Positions 23,537-33,869 of a DNA stretch of 64,000 nt are shown piece after piece; positions within the stretch are counted from its first letter, which is position 1, and every line of letters starts with the position of its first letter. The stretch is from Mycobacterium saskatchewanense (GTDB lineage Bacteria; Actinomycetota; Actinomycetes; Mycobacteriales; Mycobacteriaceae): NCBI RefSeq assembly GCF_010729105.1, contig NZ_AP022573.1, forward strand, positions 4,216,001 through 4,280,000, read 5' to 3'. The translations under genes were made by a program, and so were the position numbers. The notes under the pieces were generated by a model, which worked only from the letters and a program-made list of their open reading frames with translations, made no database searches and was not told the origin of the DNA.

Positions 23537-24547
23537 TCAGGCCAGCCGCCGCAGCCGCGGCGCCAGGTCCTTCTCGAAGAGCTCCAGGAACCGGCGCTGG
23601 TCGTGGCCGGGCGCGTGGAACACCAGGTGGTTGAGGCCCCAGTCGACGTAGTCCTTGACCTTCTCGACCGCCTCGTCGGGATCTGAGGCCACGATCCAGC
23701 GCTTGGCGACCTGCTCGATCGGCAGCTCGTCGGCCGCCTTCTCCATCTCCAGCGGGTCGTGAATGCTGGTCTTCTGTTCGGCGGTCAACGACAGCGGCGC
23801 CCAGAAGCGGGTGTTCTCCAGCGCCAGGTCCGGGTCGGTGTCGTAGGAGATCTTGATCTCGATCATCCGGTCGATGTCGTCGGGGTTCTTGCCCGCCGCC
23901 TCCGCGCCCTCCTTCATGGCGGGGATGAGCTTGTCCTTGTAGAGCTCCTCGCCCTTGCCGGAGGTGCAGATGAACCCGTCGCCGGCGCGGCCGGCGTACT
24001 TGGCGACCTGCGGGCCCCCGGCGGCGATGTAGATCGGGATGCCGCCCTCGGGCACGTCGTAGATCGAGGCGCCCTTGGTGTGGTAGTACTCACCCTCGAA
24101 ATCCACCCGGTCGCCCAGCCACAGCTCACGCATCAGCCGCACCGCTTCACGCAGCCGCGCGTAGCGCTCCTTGAAGTCCGGCCACTCACCCTCATAACCG
24201 GTAGCGATCTCATTGAGCGACTCCCCGGTGCCCACACCCAGGAAGATCCGCCCCGGATACAGACAGCCCATCGTGGCGAACGCCTGCGCGATGACGGCCG
24301 GGTTGTAGCGGAAGGTAGGGGTCAGCACAGACGTGCCCAGCTGCAGCCTCTTGGTGCGCTCCCCGACCGCGGTGATCCACGCCAGCGAAAACGGGGCGTG
24401 GCCGCCCTCATGCCGCCATGGCTGAAAATGGTCACTGACCGTCGCGCTATCCATGCCGTGACCCTCGGCCGCCACAGCCAGCTCGACAAGCTCACGCGGT
24501 GCGAATTGTTCGGCGGACGCTTTGTATCCCAGTTTCAACTCAGCCAC
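23537..24547 (-). CDS. fgd1: F420-dependent glucose-6-phosphate dehydrogenase
   Basis: 336 aa, GTG start, the length of Fgd1. Luciferase-like monooxygenase TIM barrel; starts [15 protein letters not shown], then [49 protein letters not shown], and [14 protein letters not shown]. Oxidises glucose-6-phosphate while reducing F420, the main source of F420H2 in mycobacteria and needed for activation of nitroimidazole prodrugs. It is the first gene of the fgd1-pta-ackA run; the promoter is probably in the 155-bp repeat-containing gap upstream. Confidence 0.97.
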   Translation of the reverse strand: MAELKLGYKASAEQFAPRELVELAVAAEGHGMDSATVSDHFQPWRHEGGHAPFSLAWITAVGERTKRLQLGTSVLTPTFRYNPAVIAQAFATMGCLYPGRIFLGVGTGESLNEIATGYEGEWPDFKERYARLREAVRLMRELWLGDRVDFEGEYYHTKGASIYDVPEGGIPIYIAAGGPQVAKYAGRAGDGFICTSGKGEELYKDKLIPAMKEGAEAAGKNPDDIDRMIEIKISYDTDPDLALENTRFWAPLSLTAEQKTSIHDPLEMEKAADELPIEQVAKRWIVASDPDEAVEKVKDYVDWGLNHLVFHAPGHDQRRFLELFEKDLAPRLRRLA

Positions 24548-24582
24548 GAGTTATTTCTACTCCTCCGGTCGCGCTCGCGAAC

Positions 24583-24689
24583 TTTCGGTCGCGACCCGCC
24601 ACGCTCGGCTCCGCCGCGCTCGCGATCGCTCCCCTTCCGTTTCGGTCGCGACCCGCCACGCCCGGCTCCGCCGCGCTCGCGATCGCTCC
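24583..24689. repeat. 50-bp direct repeat between fgd1 and the MBL-fold gene
   Basis: 24583-24632 and 24640-24689 are identical over 50 bp except one base (T/C near position 22 of the unit), with a 57-bp period. Each unit starts TTTCGGTCGCGACC and ends GCGATCGCTCC. It lies between divergent genes, about 13 bp before the ATG of the MBL-fold gene, so a recent duplication has altered the shared promoter region. Confidence 0.88.
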
Positions 24690-24702
24690 TACACTCGCGG
24701 GC

Positions 24703-25455
24703 ATGGGAGCCACCCCGACCCTCATCCAGGTCACCGACGCGGTGCACCTCGCCTTCGGCCACGCCGTCAACTGGACGCTGGTCGCCGACGACACCGGCGT
24801 GATGCTGATCGACGCCGGCTACCCCGGGGACCGCGAGGACGTGCTCGACTCGCTCCGAAAGCTGGGCTACCAGCCCGGCGACATCCGCGCCATCCTGCTG
24901 ACACACGCGCACATCGACCACCTGGGCTCGGCGATCTGGTTCGCGCGCGAGCACGGCACCGAAGTGTATTGCCACGCCGACGAAGTCGGTCACGCCAAGC
25001 GGGAATATCTCGAGCAGGTGTCGCCCGTCGATGTGGCCCTTCGCATGTGGCGGCCCCGTTGGGCGGTATGGACCGTGCATGTCGCGCGAAGCGGCGGCCT
25101 GATCCGCGACGGCATCCCGACCGCGCGGCCGCTGACCGCCGAGGTCGCCGCCGGCCTCCCCGGCCGCCCGATGGCCGTGCCCACGCCGGGTCACACCGGT
25201 GGGCACTGCTCTTACGTGGTCGACGGCGTGCTGGTCAGCGGCGACGCGCTGATCACCGGCCATCCGCTGCTGCGCCGCAGCGGCCCCCAGCTGCTGCCCG
25301 CGATATTCAGCCACAGCCAGCAGGACTGCCTGCGCAGCCTGCATGCTCTGGCGCTACTGGACACCGAGGTCCTGTTGCCCGGCCACGGGGACGTGTGGCA
25401 CGGCCCGATACGCGAGGCGACGGAGGCGGCCGGCGCGCTGGCCGGCCGCGCATGA
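24703..25455 (+). CDS. Metallo-beta-lactamase fold hydrolase (Rv0406c-like)
   Basis: 250 aa starting MGATPTLIQV. The dinuclear zinc motif THAHIDHLG is at residues 67-75, with later ligands His in HTGGHCSY, Asp in SGDALITG and a C-terminal His in LLPGHGD. This superfamily includes glyoxalase II-like thioesterases, lactonases and others; the substrate cannot be told. It is the positional counterpart of Rv0406c, divergent from fgd1. No signal peptide, so cytosolic. Confidence 0.9.
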   Translation: MGATPTLIQVTDAVHLAFGHAVNWTLVADDTGVMLIDAGYPGDREDVLDSLRKLGYQPGDIRAILLTHAHIDHLGSAIWFAREHGTEVYCHADEVGHAKREYLEQVSPVDVALRMWRPRWAVWTVHVARSGGLIRDGIPTARPLTAEVAAGLPGRPMAVPTPGHTGGHCSYVVDGVLVSGDALITGHPLLRRSGPQLLPAIFSHSQQDCLRSLHALALLDTEVLLPGHGDVWHGPIREATEAAGALAGRA

Positions 25456-25585
25456 CGCGGGCGCGCGTCGGCGGGCCGGCAGCGCCGAGCGTGGGCCCTG
25501 TGCAGGCGAACCGCTCGGAATTCGTACGTAGGCCACACGTTCGGCGGCAGGTCCCCGACAGCGGCCCGCGCGAAGGGCCACGCCT

Positions 25586-25921
25586 GTGACCGTTGCCAAG
25601 TCAATCGTGCTGTTCGCCCTTGCGGCGGTCCTCGAGATCGGCGGGGCATGGCTGGTCTGGCAGGGTGTCCGCGGACACCGCGGCTGGGTGTGGGCGGGGC
25701 CGGGGGTCGTCGCGCTCGGCGCCTACGGCTTCGTCGCCACCCTGCAGCCCGACGCGCATTTCGGGCGAATCCTGGCCGCCTACGGTGGTGTGTTCGTCGC
25801 GGGCTCGCTGCTGTGGGGGGTGGCCTTCGACGGTTTCCGGCCGGATCGCTGGGACGTCCTCGGTGCCGCGATCTGCCTGCTCGGGGTGGCGCTGATCATG
25901 TACGCCCCGCGCGGTCACTGA
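25586..25921 (+). CDS. YnfA/UPF0060 family membrane protein
   Basis: 111 aa, GTG start, four hydrophobic segments. Typical of UPF0060: [63 protein letters not shown]. The family resembles small multidrug resistance transporters, and transport is inferred rather than known. The 130 bp before it hold nothing recognisable. It overlaps the GNAT gene by 7 bp tail to tail. Confidence 0.9.
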   Translation: MTVAKSIVLFALAAVLEIGGAWLVWQGVRGHRGWVWAGPGVVALGAYGFVATLQPDAHFGRILAAYGGVFVAGSLLWGVAFDGFRPDRWDVLGAAICLLGVALIMYAPRGH

Positions 25922-26415
25922 GCCCCTGGCGCCAGCCACTTTTCGAACGCGATCGGCCGGAACGGCCCCCAGTCCGGGATCGGATCGGCGGGCACGCGGG
26001 TGTATCCGGTCGCGTCGTAGAGCGCCTCGGCCTCGGGTTGACGGTTGCCCGTGATCAAGTACAGCCTTCGGTACCCGCGCTCCGCGGCCTCGGCCTCCAG
26101 TGCGGCGAGCAGTTCCCGGGCATACCCGCGGCGGCGATGCCCACGGTCGGTCCAGATCCGCTTGAGTTCTGCGGTTTCGGCGTCATAGCGCCGGAACGCG
26201 CCGCCCGTGACGGGCACGCCGGCCGCGACGCCGATCAACAGCCCACCGTCGGGCGGCGCCAATTCCGTCCTCGGCACCGGCAGCCACGCCAGGTGTGCGC
26301 TCGGGGTGCCGCCGTATCGCTCCGCGTACTCGACGGCCAACTCGGCCAGCAACGGCTGCGCCAGCGGGTCGTCGTGGGTGGCCGACACGAACCGGAGCCG
26401 GTCAGTTTGGGTCAC
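25915..26415 (-). CDS. GNAT family N-acetyltransferase
   Basis: 166 aa, GTG start at 26415. The acetyl-CoA loop is [20 protein letters not shown] (about residues 88-107), followed by [21 protein letters not shown]. Substrate unknown. Its first 14 bases overlap the end of the mmpL gene on the same strand, so it is likely co-transcribed with the transporter. Confidence 0.88.
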   Translation of the reverse strand: MTQTDRLRFVSATHDDPLAQPLLAELAVEYAERYGGTPSAHLAWLPVPRTELAPPDGGLLIGVAAGVPVTGGAFRRYDAETAELKRIWTDRGHRRRGYARELLAALEAEAAERGYRRLYLITGNRQPEAEALYDATGYTRVPADPIPDWGPFRPIAFEKWLAPGAQ

Positions 26416-28660
26416 GTAACGATCTAACGCGCCCGGTGCCGGCGCATTCCGGCAGGGGCGGCGACGCCGACTCCCCGGCGGCCATCCGCCGGTGCAGCCG
26501 CGCCAGCGGTCGCGGCGCCCACCAATTCAGCGCGCCGAAGAGATGCATGAATGCCGGCACCAGCAGCACCCGCACCAGCGTGGCGTCCGCCAGCACAGCG
26601 ACGGTCAGGCCCACCCCGAACATCCGCATGAACGACACCCCGGCGGAGAGTAGGGCGGCGAACGAGATCGACATCAGCAACGCCGCCGCGGTGATCACCC
26701 GGCCCGTGCGCGCCAGGCCCAGTGCGATGCTCTCGTCGTTGTCGCCCCCCGTCGCGGCGTCCAGCCAGTATTCGCGGATCCGGGCGAGCAGGAAGACCTC
26801 GTAGTCCATCGACAGCCCGAACGCGATACAGAACATCAGCACCGGAATGTTGATGACCAGAGTGCCGTTGGGCGTGGTGCCCAGCGCCCCGAGATGCCCG
26901 TCCTGGAAGATCCACACCAGCGCACCGAACGCCGCCGTCAGCGACAACACGTTGAGCAGCACCGCCTTGATCGGCAGGATCGCGCTGCCGGTGAGGGAAA
27001 ACAACAGCACCAGTGTGACCGTCACGATGCAGCCGAAGACCAGGGGCAGGCGGGACCTGATCCCATTGATGCAGTCGAGATTCGTCTGAGCCAACCCGGT
27101 CATCAGGACCCGCTGGCCGCCCGGCGCCGGGATCGCGTGCAGGCGGGTCAACTGAACCTCGGACGCCCGGGAGTACGGCGGCGCGGTGCTGTCCACGGTG
27201 AGATAAGCGCTCCCGTCGGCCATTCCGGTGGGCGCCGACGGCGGACCCAGGCGTTGCCCCGCGACGAGGTTTCCGGTCGGCGAGGACACCGCCGAAACCT
27301 CGGGGATTCGTGACAACCGCGCCGCGTAGTCGTCGAGGTCCGCTGCCGCCATTTCGCCGACGCGGGGGACGACGATCGTGACCCTGGTCGGGGAATCCTT
27401 CGCGAACTCGGAGCGGATCCGCTCGCTGACCGCTCGCGCCGACGCCGATGCGGGCAGTACCCGGTCGTCCGGGTTGCCCCACCTGACGCCGAGGAACGGC
27501 GCCCCCAGCACCAGCAGCAGGCCGACGACGGCCAGGCTCGTCGGGATGGCGTGGCGCATGGCCAGCGTCGCGATGCGGTACCAGAAGGTGTGCTCGGCGC
27601 CGGGCGGCCGCGTGGGACGGCGGCCGAGGCGCCGCACGTTCAGCGCGTCGAGCCGGTCGCCCAGCATCACGATCATGGCCGGTGCCAGCACCACGGCCGC
27701 CAGCGCGGCAAAACCCACCACCGCCACACCGGCGTAGGCGAAGGACCTCAGGAAGGGCATCGGGAACAACACCAGCCCGGACAGCGACAACGCGACCGTC
27801 AGCGCCGAAAACAGCACGGTGCGTCCGGCTTTCGTCATCGTGGTCACGAGGGCCGCTGCACCGCGCCGTCCGCTGCTCACTTCCTCGCGATAGCGGTTGA
27901 TGATCAGCAGCGTGTAGTCGATCGCCAGCGCCAATCCCAACGCGGCGGCCACATTCAGCGCGAAGACGGACACGTCGGTGACAAACGACAGCGCGCGCAA
28001 CAAGGCGAGGGAAACCAGGATCGCGAACCCGCCGACGGCCATGGGCACCGCCGCGGCGAGCAGCCCGCCGAAAACCCACACCAGCGCAACGAAACTCACG
28101 GGTACCGCGATCGCTTCCATTCGCACCAGGTCTTTTTCGGTCTGGTGGTTGATCTCCGCATAGAGCATGGCCGCGCCGCCCGCCCGCACGGTGACGCCAT
28201 CGCGATCCCGTGCGAGCCGGTCGGCCAGTGCCTGGGCGTACCTGGGGGCGTTGTTCTCGCCGCCAATGAGCGCGGCGACGATCATGGCCGACTTGTGGTC
28301 GGCACTCAGCAGACCCGGATCGGGCTGCGGGGAGTCCCACGGGGACGCCACGAGCGCCACGGACGGCGACTGGCGCAGTTCTCGAACGATGCCGACGCCC
28401 ACGGAGCGTGCCGCCACCTCGCCGTCGCCCCCGTTGTCCGCGCTCACCAGGAGCACCAGGTCCAGGCCGCCCTGATGGAACTTGTCCGCGAGAATAGCGG
28501 CGGCGTGAGCGGATTCGGAGGTCGGATCCAGGAAACCGCCCGCCGAGAGGCTGTGGACGGCGGGAAGGCCGAACACGGCGGCGCCGCACATGACGACGAT
28601 CGCGGCGGCGACGACCCGCCTCGGCGAGGCCAGCGCCATCCGAGCCAACGCAGCCAGCAT
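26402..28660 (-). CDS. MMPL-family RND transporter
   Basis: 752 aa with the two-repeat MMPL layout: one membrane helix, an exterior domain of about 150 residues, a five-helix bundle, then the same again. Each repeat has an Asp-Tyr pair in its helix (LALAIDYTLLIINR and GLSMDYEVFLLAR), the proton-relay pairs of MmpL transporters. It lacks the long C-terminal domain of MmpL3. No mmpS gene is adjacent, and the mmpS1-mmpL1-fadD30-pks6 genes that H37Rv carries in this interval are absent. Substrate unknown, probably a lipid or drug-like molecule. A perfect palindrome 38 bp before the start suggests repression by a TetR-type regulator. Confidence 0.92.
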   Translation of the reverse strand: MLAALARMALASPRRVVAAAIVVMCGAAVFGLPAVHSLSAGGFLDPTSESAHAAAILADKFHQGGLDLVLLVSADNGGDGEVAARSVGVGIVRELRQSPSVALVASPWDSPQPDPGLLSADHKSAMIVAALIGGENNAPRYAQALADRLARDRDGVTVRAGGAAMLYAEINHQTEKDLVRMEAIAVPVSFVALVWVFGGLLAAAVPMAVGGFAILVSLALLRALSFVTDVSVFALNVAAALGLALAIDYTLLIINRYREEVSSGRRGAAALVTTMTKAGRTVLFSALTVALSLSGLVLFPMPFLRSFAYAGVAVVGFAALAAVVLAPAMIVMLGDRLDALNVRRLGRRPTRPPGAEHTFWYRIATLAMRHAIPTSLAVVGLLLVLGAPFLGVRWGNPDDRVLPASASARAVSERIRSEFAKDSPTRVTIVVPRVGEMAAADLDDYAARLSRIPEVSAVSSPTGNLVAGQRLGPPSAPTGMADGSAYLTVDSTAPPYSRASEVQLTRLHAIPAPGGQRVLMTGLAQTNLDCINGIRSRLPLVFGCIVTVTLVLLFSLTGSAILPIKAVLLNVLSLTAAFGALVWIFQDGHLGALGTTPNGTLVINIPVLMFCIAFGLSMDYEVFLLARIREYWLDAATGGDNDESIALGLARTGRVITAAALLMSISFAALLSAGVSFMRMFGVGLTVAVLADATLVRVLLVPAFMHLFGALNWWAPRPLARLHRRMAAGESASPPLPECAGTGRVRSLRDPN

Positions 28661-28694
28661 GTGCCGTCCTCCGGGGTGGTGGCGCGCAGAATTT

Positions 28695-28719
28695 CAGTAA
28701 GTTAAACATTAACTTATTG
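28695..28719. promoter_or_regulatory. Palindromic operator upstream of mmpL
   Basis: TAAGTTAA (28698-28705), ACA, TTAACTTA (28709-28716) is a perfect 8-3-8 inverted repeat; two of the next three flanking positions also pair. It is strikingly AT-rich in 68% GC DNA and sits 38-55 bp before the MMPL start codon in a 72-bp gap. Size and symmetry fit a TetR-family operator overlapping a promoter. The cognate regulator is not evident; the nearest TetR gene is at 33195. Confidence 0.6.
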
Positions 28720-28732
28720 AAGTTGTTTTGCG

Positions 28733-29638
28733 CTACACCTTCACCGCGGTGAGATAACGGGGGACGACCGCCAGCTCGTCGGGGCCGCCCCGCCACAACT
28801 CGGGTAGGCCCATCTCGGTGAGCAGATCGACGACGTTCCGCTCGGCGGTCTGCCAGCCGTGGGATGCGAGATGGTCGGGGACGTAACGGTATTCGCCGGG
28901 GTAGGTCAGGCTGGCCAGGTCGACGTCCAGCCCCCGGCGGCGCCAGCCGTCGACGAAGGCCCGCCCCGCGTCCAGCTGCCCGGGGGTCCAGGTGGGCATG
29001 TGGTCGGCGGCGAATCGACTGCCGGGGGAGCTCGACTCGCTGACCGCACGCACCAGCCGATTCTGAGCGTCCGGGGGCAGGTAACCCACCAGCAGCTGTT
29101 CGGCGACCCACGCCGTGGGTTGTGCGGCGTCGAACCCGACCCGCCGCAGCGCCGCCGGCCAATCCCCGCGAAGGTCGATGCCCACCGCGCACCGGTTCGC
29201 CGTCAGCGTCGCCCCCAACCGCCGGAGCGATTCCGACTTGAAATCCAGCACCTGGGGCCGGTCGATCTCGTACACCGTCGTCCCTGGCGGCCACCACAAC
29301 CGGTACGGCCGGGTGTCCAGGCCGGATGCCAGGATCACCACCTGGCGAATGCCCGCCCTCGCGGCGTCGGCCAGGAAGCCGTCCAGGTAGCGGGTGTGCG
29401 CCGCCAAGATGTCCAGGAGCCCGGCCGTCACCGGGTTGGCCGGATCGCCCGCTTCGAACCGCTCGTTGTCGATGAGCCGGGCGAAGTACCGCAGCCCGAC
29501 GGCGCGAACCAGCGGCTCGGCGAACGGATCGTCCAGCAATCCCCGGTCAGTGGCCACGGCCCTGGCCGTCGCCCCGAAGGTGGCGGTAACCCCTACCCCG
29601 CTTGCGGGATCCCAGCTGTCGCCGTCCGCCCGTGCCAT
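28733..29638 (-). CDS. SAM-dependent methyltransferase, UPF0677/TIGR00027 family
   Basis: 301 aa. This large mycobacterial family, related to leucine carboxyl methyltransferases, is recognised by the N-terminal DSWDPASGVGVTATFGA, DDPFAEPLVRAVG, the glycine-motif VVILASGLDTRPYRL, VYEIDRPQVLDFK and WVAEQLLVGYLPP. Substrates are not known. It precedes the operator and mmpL on the same strand, separated by 72 bp from it, and lies 6 bp after the DUF3054 gene, with which it may share a transcript. Confidence 0.92.
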   Translation of the reverse strand: MARADGDSWDPASGVGVTATFGATARAVATDRGLLDDPFAEPLVRAVGLRYFARLIDNERFEAGDPANPVTAGLLDILAAHTRYLDGFLADAARAGIRQVVILASGLDTRPYRLWWPPGTTVYEIDRPQVLDFKSESLRRLGATLTANRCAVGIDLRGDWPAALRRVGFDAAQPTAWVAEQLLVGYLPPDAQNRLVRAVSESSSPGSRFAADHMPTWTPGQLDAGRAFVDGWRRRGLDVDLASLTYPGEYRYVPDHLASHGWQTAERNVVDLLTEMGLPELWRGGPDELAVVPRYLTAVKV

Positions 29639-29644
29639 CGCTCG

Positions 29645-30016
29645 TCAGGAATCGGCGCGGCGGCGGAGGGCGAGCCCGGCGAGCGCCCGCCAGCCCAGCA
29701 GCAACACCGCGGTCACCGAGGCCGCGACGACCACGAAACTGGCCGCCACGCCCGCCGAAGTGGCCTTGCGCAGCAGCATGCCGATCACCACCGTGCACAG
29801 CCAGACCACGACACCGGTGGGTACCACGGCGGTGGGCCGGCGCCAGGCCCGAGACGCGAGCCATCCCACGGCGGTCCCGGACAGGAACGGCCACGCCGTG
29901 GCCGCGATGCCCAACACGCTGAGCCCCTCGGCGTGGCTGCGGCGGCCGACGGCACAGAACACCAGCACGCAGACGACGTCCACGCCCAGCCACGCCGGCC
30001 TCGGGTGCCTCAGCAT
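29645..30016 (-). CDS. DUF3054 membrane protein
   Basis: 123 aa with four hydrophobic helices; DVVCVLVFCAVGRRSHAEG at the first and TAWPFLSGTAVGWLASRAWRRP at the second are typical DUF3054 segments. Function unknown. First gene of the run DUF3054-methyltransferase; divergent from the SDR gene across 67 bp. Confidence 0.85.
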   Translation of the reverse strand: MLRHPRPAWLGVDVVCVLVFCAVGRRSHAEGLSVLGIAATAWPFLSGTAVGWLASRAWRRPTAVVPTGVVVWLCTVVIGMLLRKATSAGVAASFVVVAASVTAVLLLGWRALAGLALRRRADS

Positions 30017-30083
30017 GCAGCGAGAGTACCGGCCGGGTCGGGCGGTTGACCCCGGCGCCGCGGTGAACCTAGATTCGTCAGGA

Positions 30084-30830
30084 ATGAACGATCATTCACA
30101 GGGCAGGGTCGCCGTGGTGACCGGAGCGGGATCGGGGATCGGCAGGGCGATCGCGCTGGCGCTCGCCGCCCGGGGCGACCGGGTGATAGCCGCCGACCTC
30201 GACGAAGCCGCCGCCGCGGCCACCGCCAGGCAGCGACCCGAACTCATCACCGCTTCGCCGGTGGATGTGGCCGATCCGGCCCAGGTGGACTCCCTGCGGG
30301 ACCGAACGCACACCGACGTCGGCGTGCCCAACGTCGTCGTCAACGCGGCGGGCTGGGACCGGACCGATCAATTCCTCAATGCCACACCGGAATTCGCGGC
30401 CAAGGTGGTGGCCATCAACTACCTGGGGCCGGTGCACGTGTGCAGCGCGTTCCTGCCCGGAATGATCGAGTCGGGCCCGGGCGGTCGGGTGGTCAACCTC
30501 GCCAGCGACGCGGGCCGGGTGGGCAGCGCGGGCGAGTCCATCTACGCCGGCGCCAAGGGCGGGGTGATCGCGCTGACCAAGTCGCTGGCCCGCGAGATGG
30601 CCCGCCACCAGATCACGGTGAACTGCGTGTGCCCCGGCCCGACCGACACGCCGCTGTTCCACGCGCAGCCCGAGAAGCTGAAGGAGGCGCTGGTCAAGGC
30701 CATCCCATTTCGCCGCCTGGCCCGGCCCGAGGAGGTCGCCGCCCCGGTGCTGTTCTTCGCCTCCGACGCCGCGTCGTTCATCACCGGCCAGGTGATCAGC
30801 GTGAGCGGCGGCCTGACGATGGCTGGTTGA
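30084..30830 (+). CDS. Short-chain dehydrogenase/reductase
   Basis: 248 aa. Classical SDR: cofactor motif TGAGSGIGRA at residues 13-22, acidic Asp after the second strand (AADLDE; NAD preference expected), NAAG, catalytic Ser in NLASDAG and Tyr-Lys in YAGAKGG, and the C-terminal FITGQVISVSGGLTMAG. It is followed 16 bp later by two acyl-CoA dehydrogenases, so it probably acts as a 3-hydroxyacyl-CoA dehydrogenase or an alcohol oxidoreductase in the same degradative path. Substrate not determinable. Confidence 0.92.
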   Translation: MNDHSQGRVAVVTGAGSGIGRAIALALAARGDRVIAADLDEAAAAATARQRPELITASPVDVADPAQVDSLRDRTHTDVGVPNVVVNAAGWDRTDQFLNATPEFAAKVVAINYLGPVHVCSAFLPGMIESGPGGRVVNLASDAGRVGSAGESIYAGAKGGVIALTKSLAREMARHQITVNCVCPGPTDTPLFHAQPEKLKEALVKAIPFRRLARPEEVAAPVLFFASDAASFITGQVISVSGGLTMAG

Positions 30831-30846
30831 TGGCAGGCTGGCAGTC

Positions 30847-32031
30847 ATGAGCACCGACGCACCCCCCGCCTTCGACCGCAACGACCCCCTGGGCCTCGAC
30901 GCGTCGCTCTCGGACGACGAGCGCGCGGTGCGGGACACCGTTCGCCAGTTCTGCGCCGAGCACGTCACCCCGTACGTCGCGGAGTGGTTCGAGATCGGCG
31001 ACCTGCCCGTTCGCGAGCTCGCCAAACAGTTCGGTCAGCTGGGCCTGCTCGGCATGCACCTGCACGGCTATGGCTGCGGCGGCGCCTCGGCGGTGCACTA
31101 CGGCCTGGCCTGCACCGAGCTGGAGGCGGCCGATTCCGGTATCCGGTCCATGGTGTCGGTGCAGGGATCGCTGGCGATGTTCGCCATCTGGAGGTTCGGC
31201 TCCGAGGAGCAGAAGCAGCGGTGGCTGCCCGGCATGGCCGCGGGCGAGCTGCTCGGGTGTTTCGGGCTGACCGAACCCGACGTCGGGTCCGATCCCGCCG
31301 CGATGAAAACCCGGGCCCGGCGCGACGGTTCGGACTGGCTGATCACGGGCCGCAAGATGTGGATCACCAACGGATCGGTTGCCGACGTCGCGATCGTGTG
31401 GGCCGCCACCGACGAGGGCGTCCGCGGCTTCGTCGTGCCCACCGACGCGACGGGGTTCACCGCCAACACCATCCACCACAAGCTGTCCCTGCGGGCCTCG
31501 ATCACCAGCGAGCTGGTGCTCGACGACGTGCGCTTGCCCGCCGACGCGATGCTGCCGGAGGCCAACGGCCTCCGGGGGCCACTGTCCTGTCTGTCGGAGG
31601 CGCGCTACGGCATCATCTGGGGCTCGATGGGCGCGGCGCGGTCGGCCTGGCAGGCCGCGCTCGACTACGCCACGCAACGCACCCAATTCGGCCGCCCGAT
31701 CGCCGGATTCCAGCTGACCCAGGCCAAGCTGGTGGACATGGCGGTCGAGCTGCACAAGGGGCAGCTGCTGTCGCTGCACCTCGGTCGCCTCAAGGACGGC
31801 CCGGGCCTGCGGCCCGAACAGGTGAGCTTCGGCAAGCTCAACAACACCCGCGAGGCGCTCGAGATCTGCCGCACCGCCCGAACGATCCTGGGCGGCAACG
31901 GGATATCGCTGGAATACCCGGTGATCCGACACATGGTCAACCTGGAATCCGTGCTGACCTACGAAGGCACTCCCGAGATGCACCAGCTCGTCCTCGGCCA
32001 GGCGTTCACCGGCAGCGACGCCTTCCGCTGA
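30847..32031 (+). CDS. fadE7: Acyl-CoA dehydrogenase FadE7 (glutaryl-CoA dehydrogenase type)
   Basis: 394 aa. Acyl-CoA dehydrogenase with the FAD/substrate blocks CFGLTEPDVGSDPAAMKT and KMWITNGSVADV, and the catalytic base Glu373 in TYEGTPEMH, followed by QLVLGQAFTG. Sequence style (EARYGIIWGSMGAARSAWQAALDYATQRTQFG) is that of glutaryl-CoA dehydrogenase. Length and neighbourhood match H37Rv fadE7 (Rv0400c). Whether it only oxidises or also decarboxylates glutaryl-CoA cannot be decided here. Probable operon SDR-fadE7-fadE-tetR. Confidence 0.9.
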   Translation: MSTDAPPAFDRNDPLGLDASLSDDERAVRDTVRQFCAEHVTPYVAEWFEIGDLPVRELAKQFGQLGLLGMHLHGYGCGGASAVHYGLACTELEAADSGIRSMVSVQGSLAMFAIWRFGSEEQKQRWLPGMAAGELLGCFGLTEPDVGSDPAAMKTRARRDGSDWLITGRKMWITNGSVADVAIVWAATDEGVRGFVVPTDATGFTANTIHHKLSLRASITSELVLDDVRLPADAMLPEANGLRGPLSCLSEARYGIIWGSMGAARSAWQAALDYATQRTQFGRPIAGFQLTQAKLVDMAVELHKGQLLSLHLGRLKDGPGLRPEQVSFGKLNNTREALEICRTARTILGGNGISLEYPVIRHMVNLESVLTYEGTPEMHQLVLGQAFTGSDAFR

Positions 32032-32046
32032 CACGAGGAGTCGAAA

Positions 32047-33194
<1,148 letters not shown>

Positions 33195-33195
<1 letters not shown>

Positions 33196-33869
33196 TGGCG
33201 CCCGAAGCCCACGGCGCCCTTCCGGTCGAGGAGGCGGTGCGCGCGGCGCGGGCCGGCTTGCGGCGCCGCCAGGTCCTGGATGCCGCCGTGAAGGTCATGG
33301 GCCGCAACGGCTTTCACCAGATGTCGATGCAGGACCTGGCGCGCGAGGCGCACGTCAGCGTCGGCCTGCTCTACAGGTACTTCGGCGGCAAGGAAGACCT
33401 GCTGCTGGCAACGATCGTGCGGATCCTCGACGCCTTCCGCGATCAGCTGGCGCCCGTCATCGACGCCGCCGGCGCCGACGTCGCCGACCGCCTGGCCGCG
33501 GGCATCCGGCGCTACATCGAGATCGTCGACGAGAACCTCGACGGGGTGGTGCTCACCTACCGGGAGAGCCGGACCCTCGGGCCGTCCGGCCGCGCCCGGA
33601 TCAAGGAGCTGGAGATCGACACCGCCGCGCCCCTGCGCGCGGTGATCGAGGCCGGCGTCGCCGGCGGCGTGTTCCGTGACGTCGACGTCGACGTCACGGT
33701 GTTCGACATCGTGCTGCTCGCCCACGGGTGGGCGCTCAAGCACTGGCACTTCGGTCCGGCCTACACCGTCGACGAATACGTCGCGCTGCAGACACGCCAC
33801 GTGCTGAACTCGCTGGTTGCCGACGGCCACCGCGCCCGGTATGCATACCTGCTGGGAGGTGGTCAATGA
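33195..33869 (+). CDS. TetR-family transcriptional regulator
   Basis: 224 aa. N-terminal HTH: RRRQVLDAAVKVMGRNGF, then SMQDLAREAHVSVGLLYRYFGGKEDLL (about residues 45-71). The C-terminal ligand domain is of the TetR_C type seen with fatty-acid catabolism genes. Translationally coupled to the acyl-CoA dehydrogenase before it, so it probably represses its own operon with an acyl-CoA ligand as inducer. No palindrome was evident to me in the 67 bp before the SDR. Confidence 0.92.
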
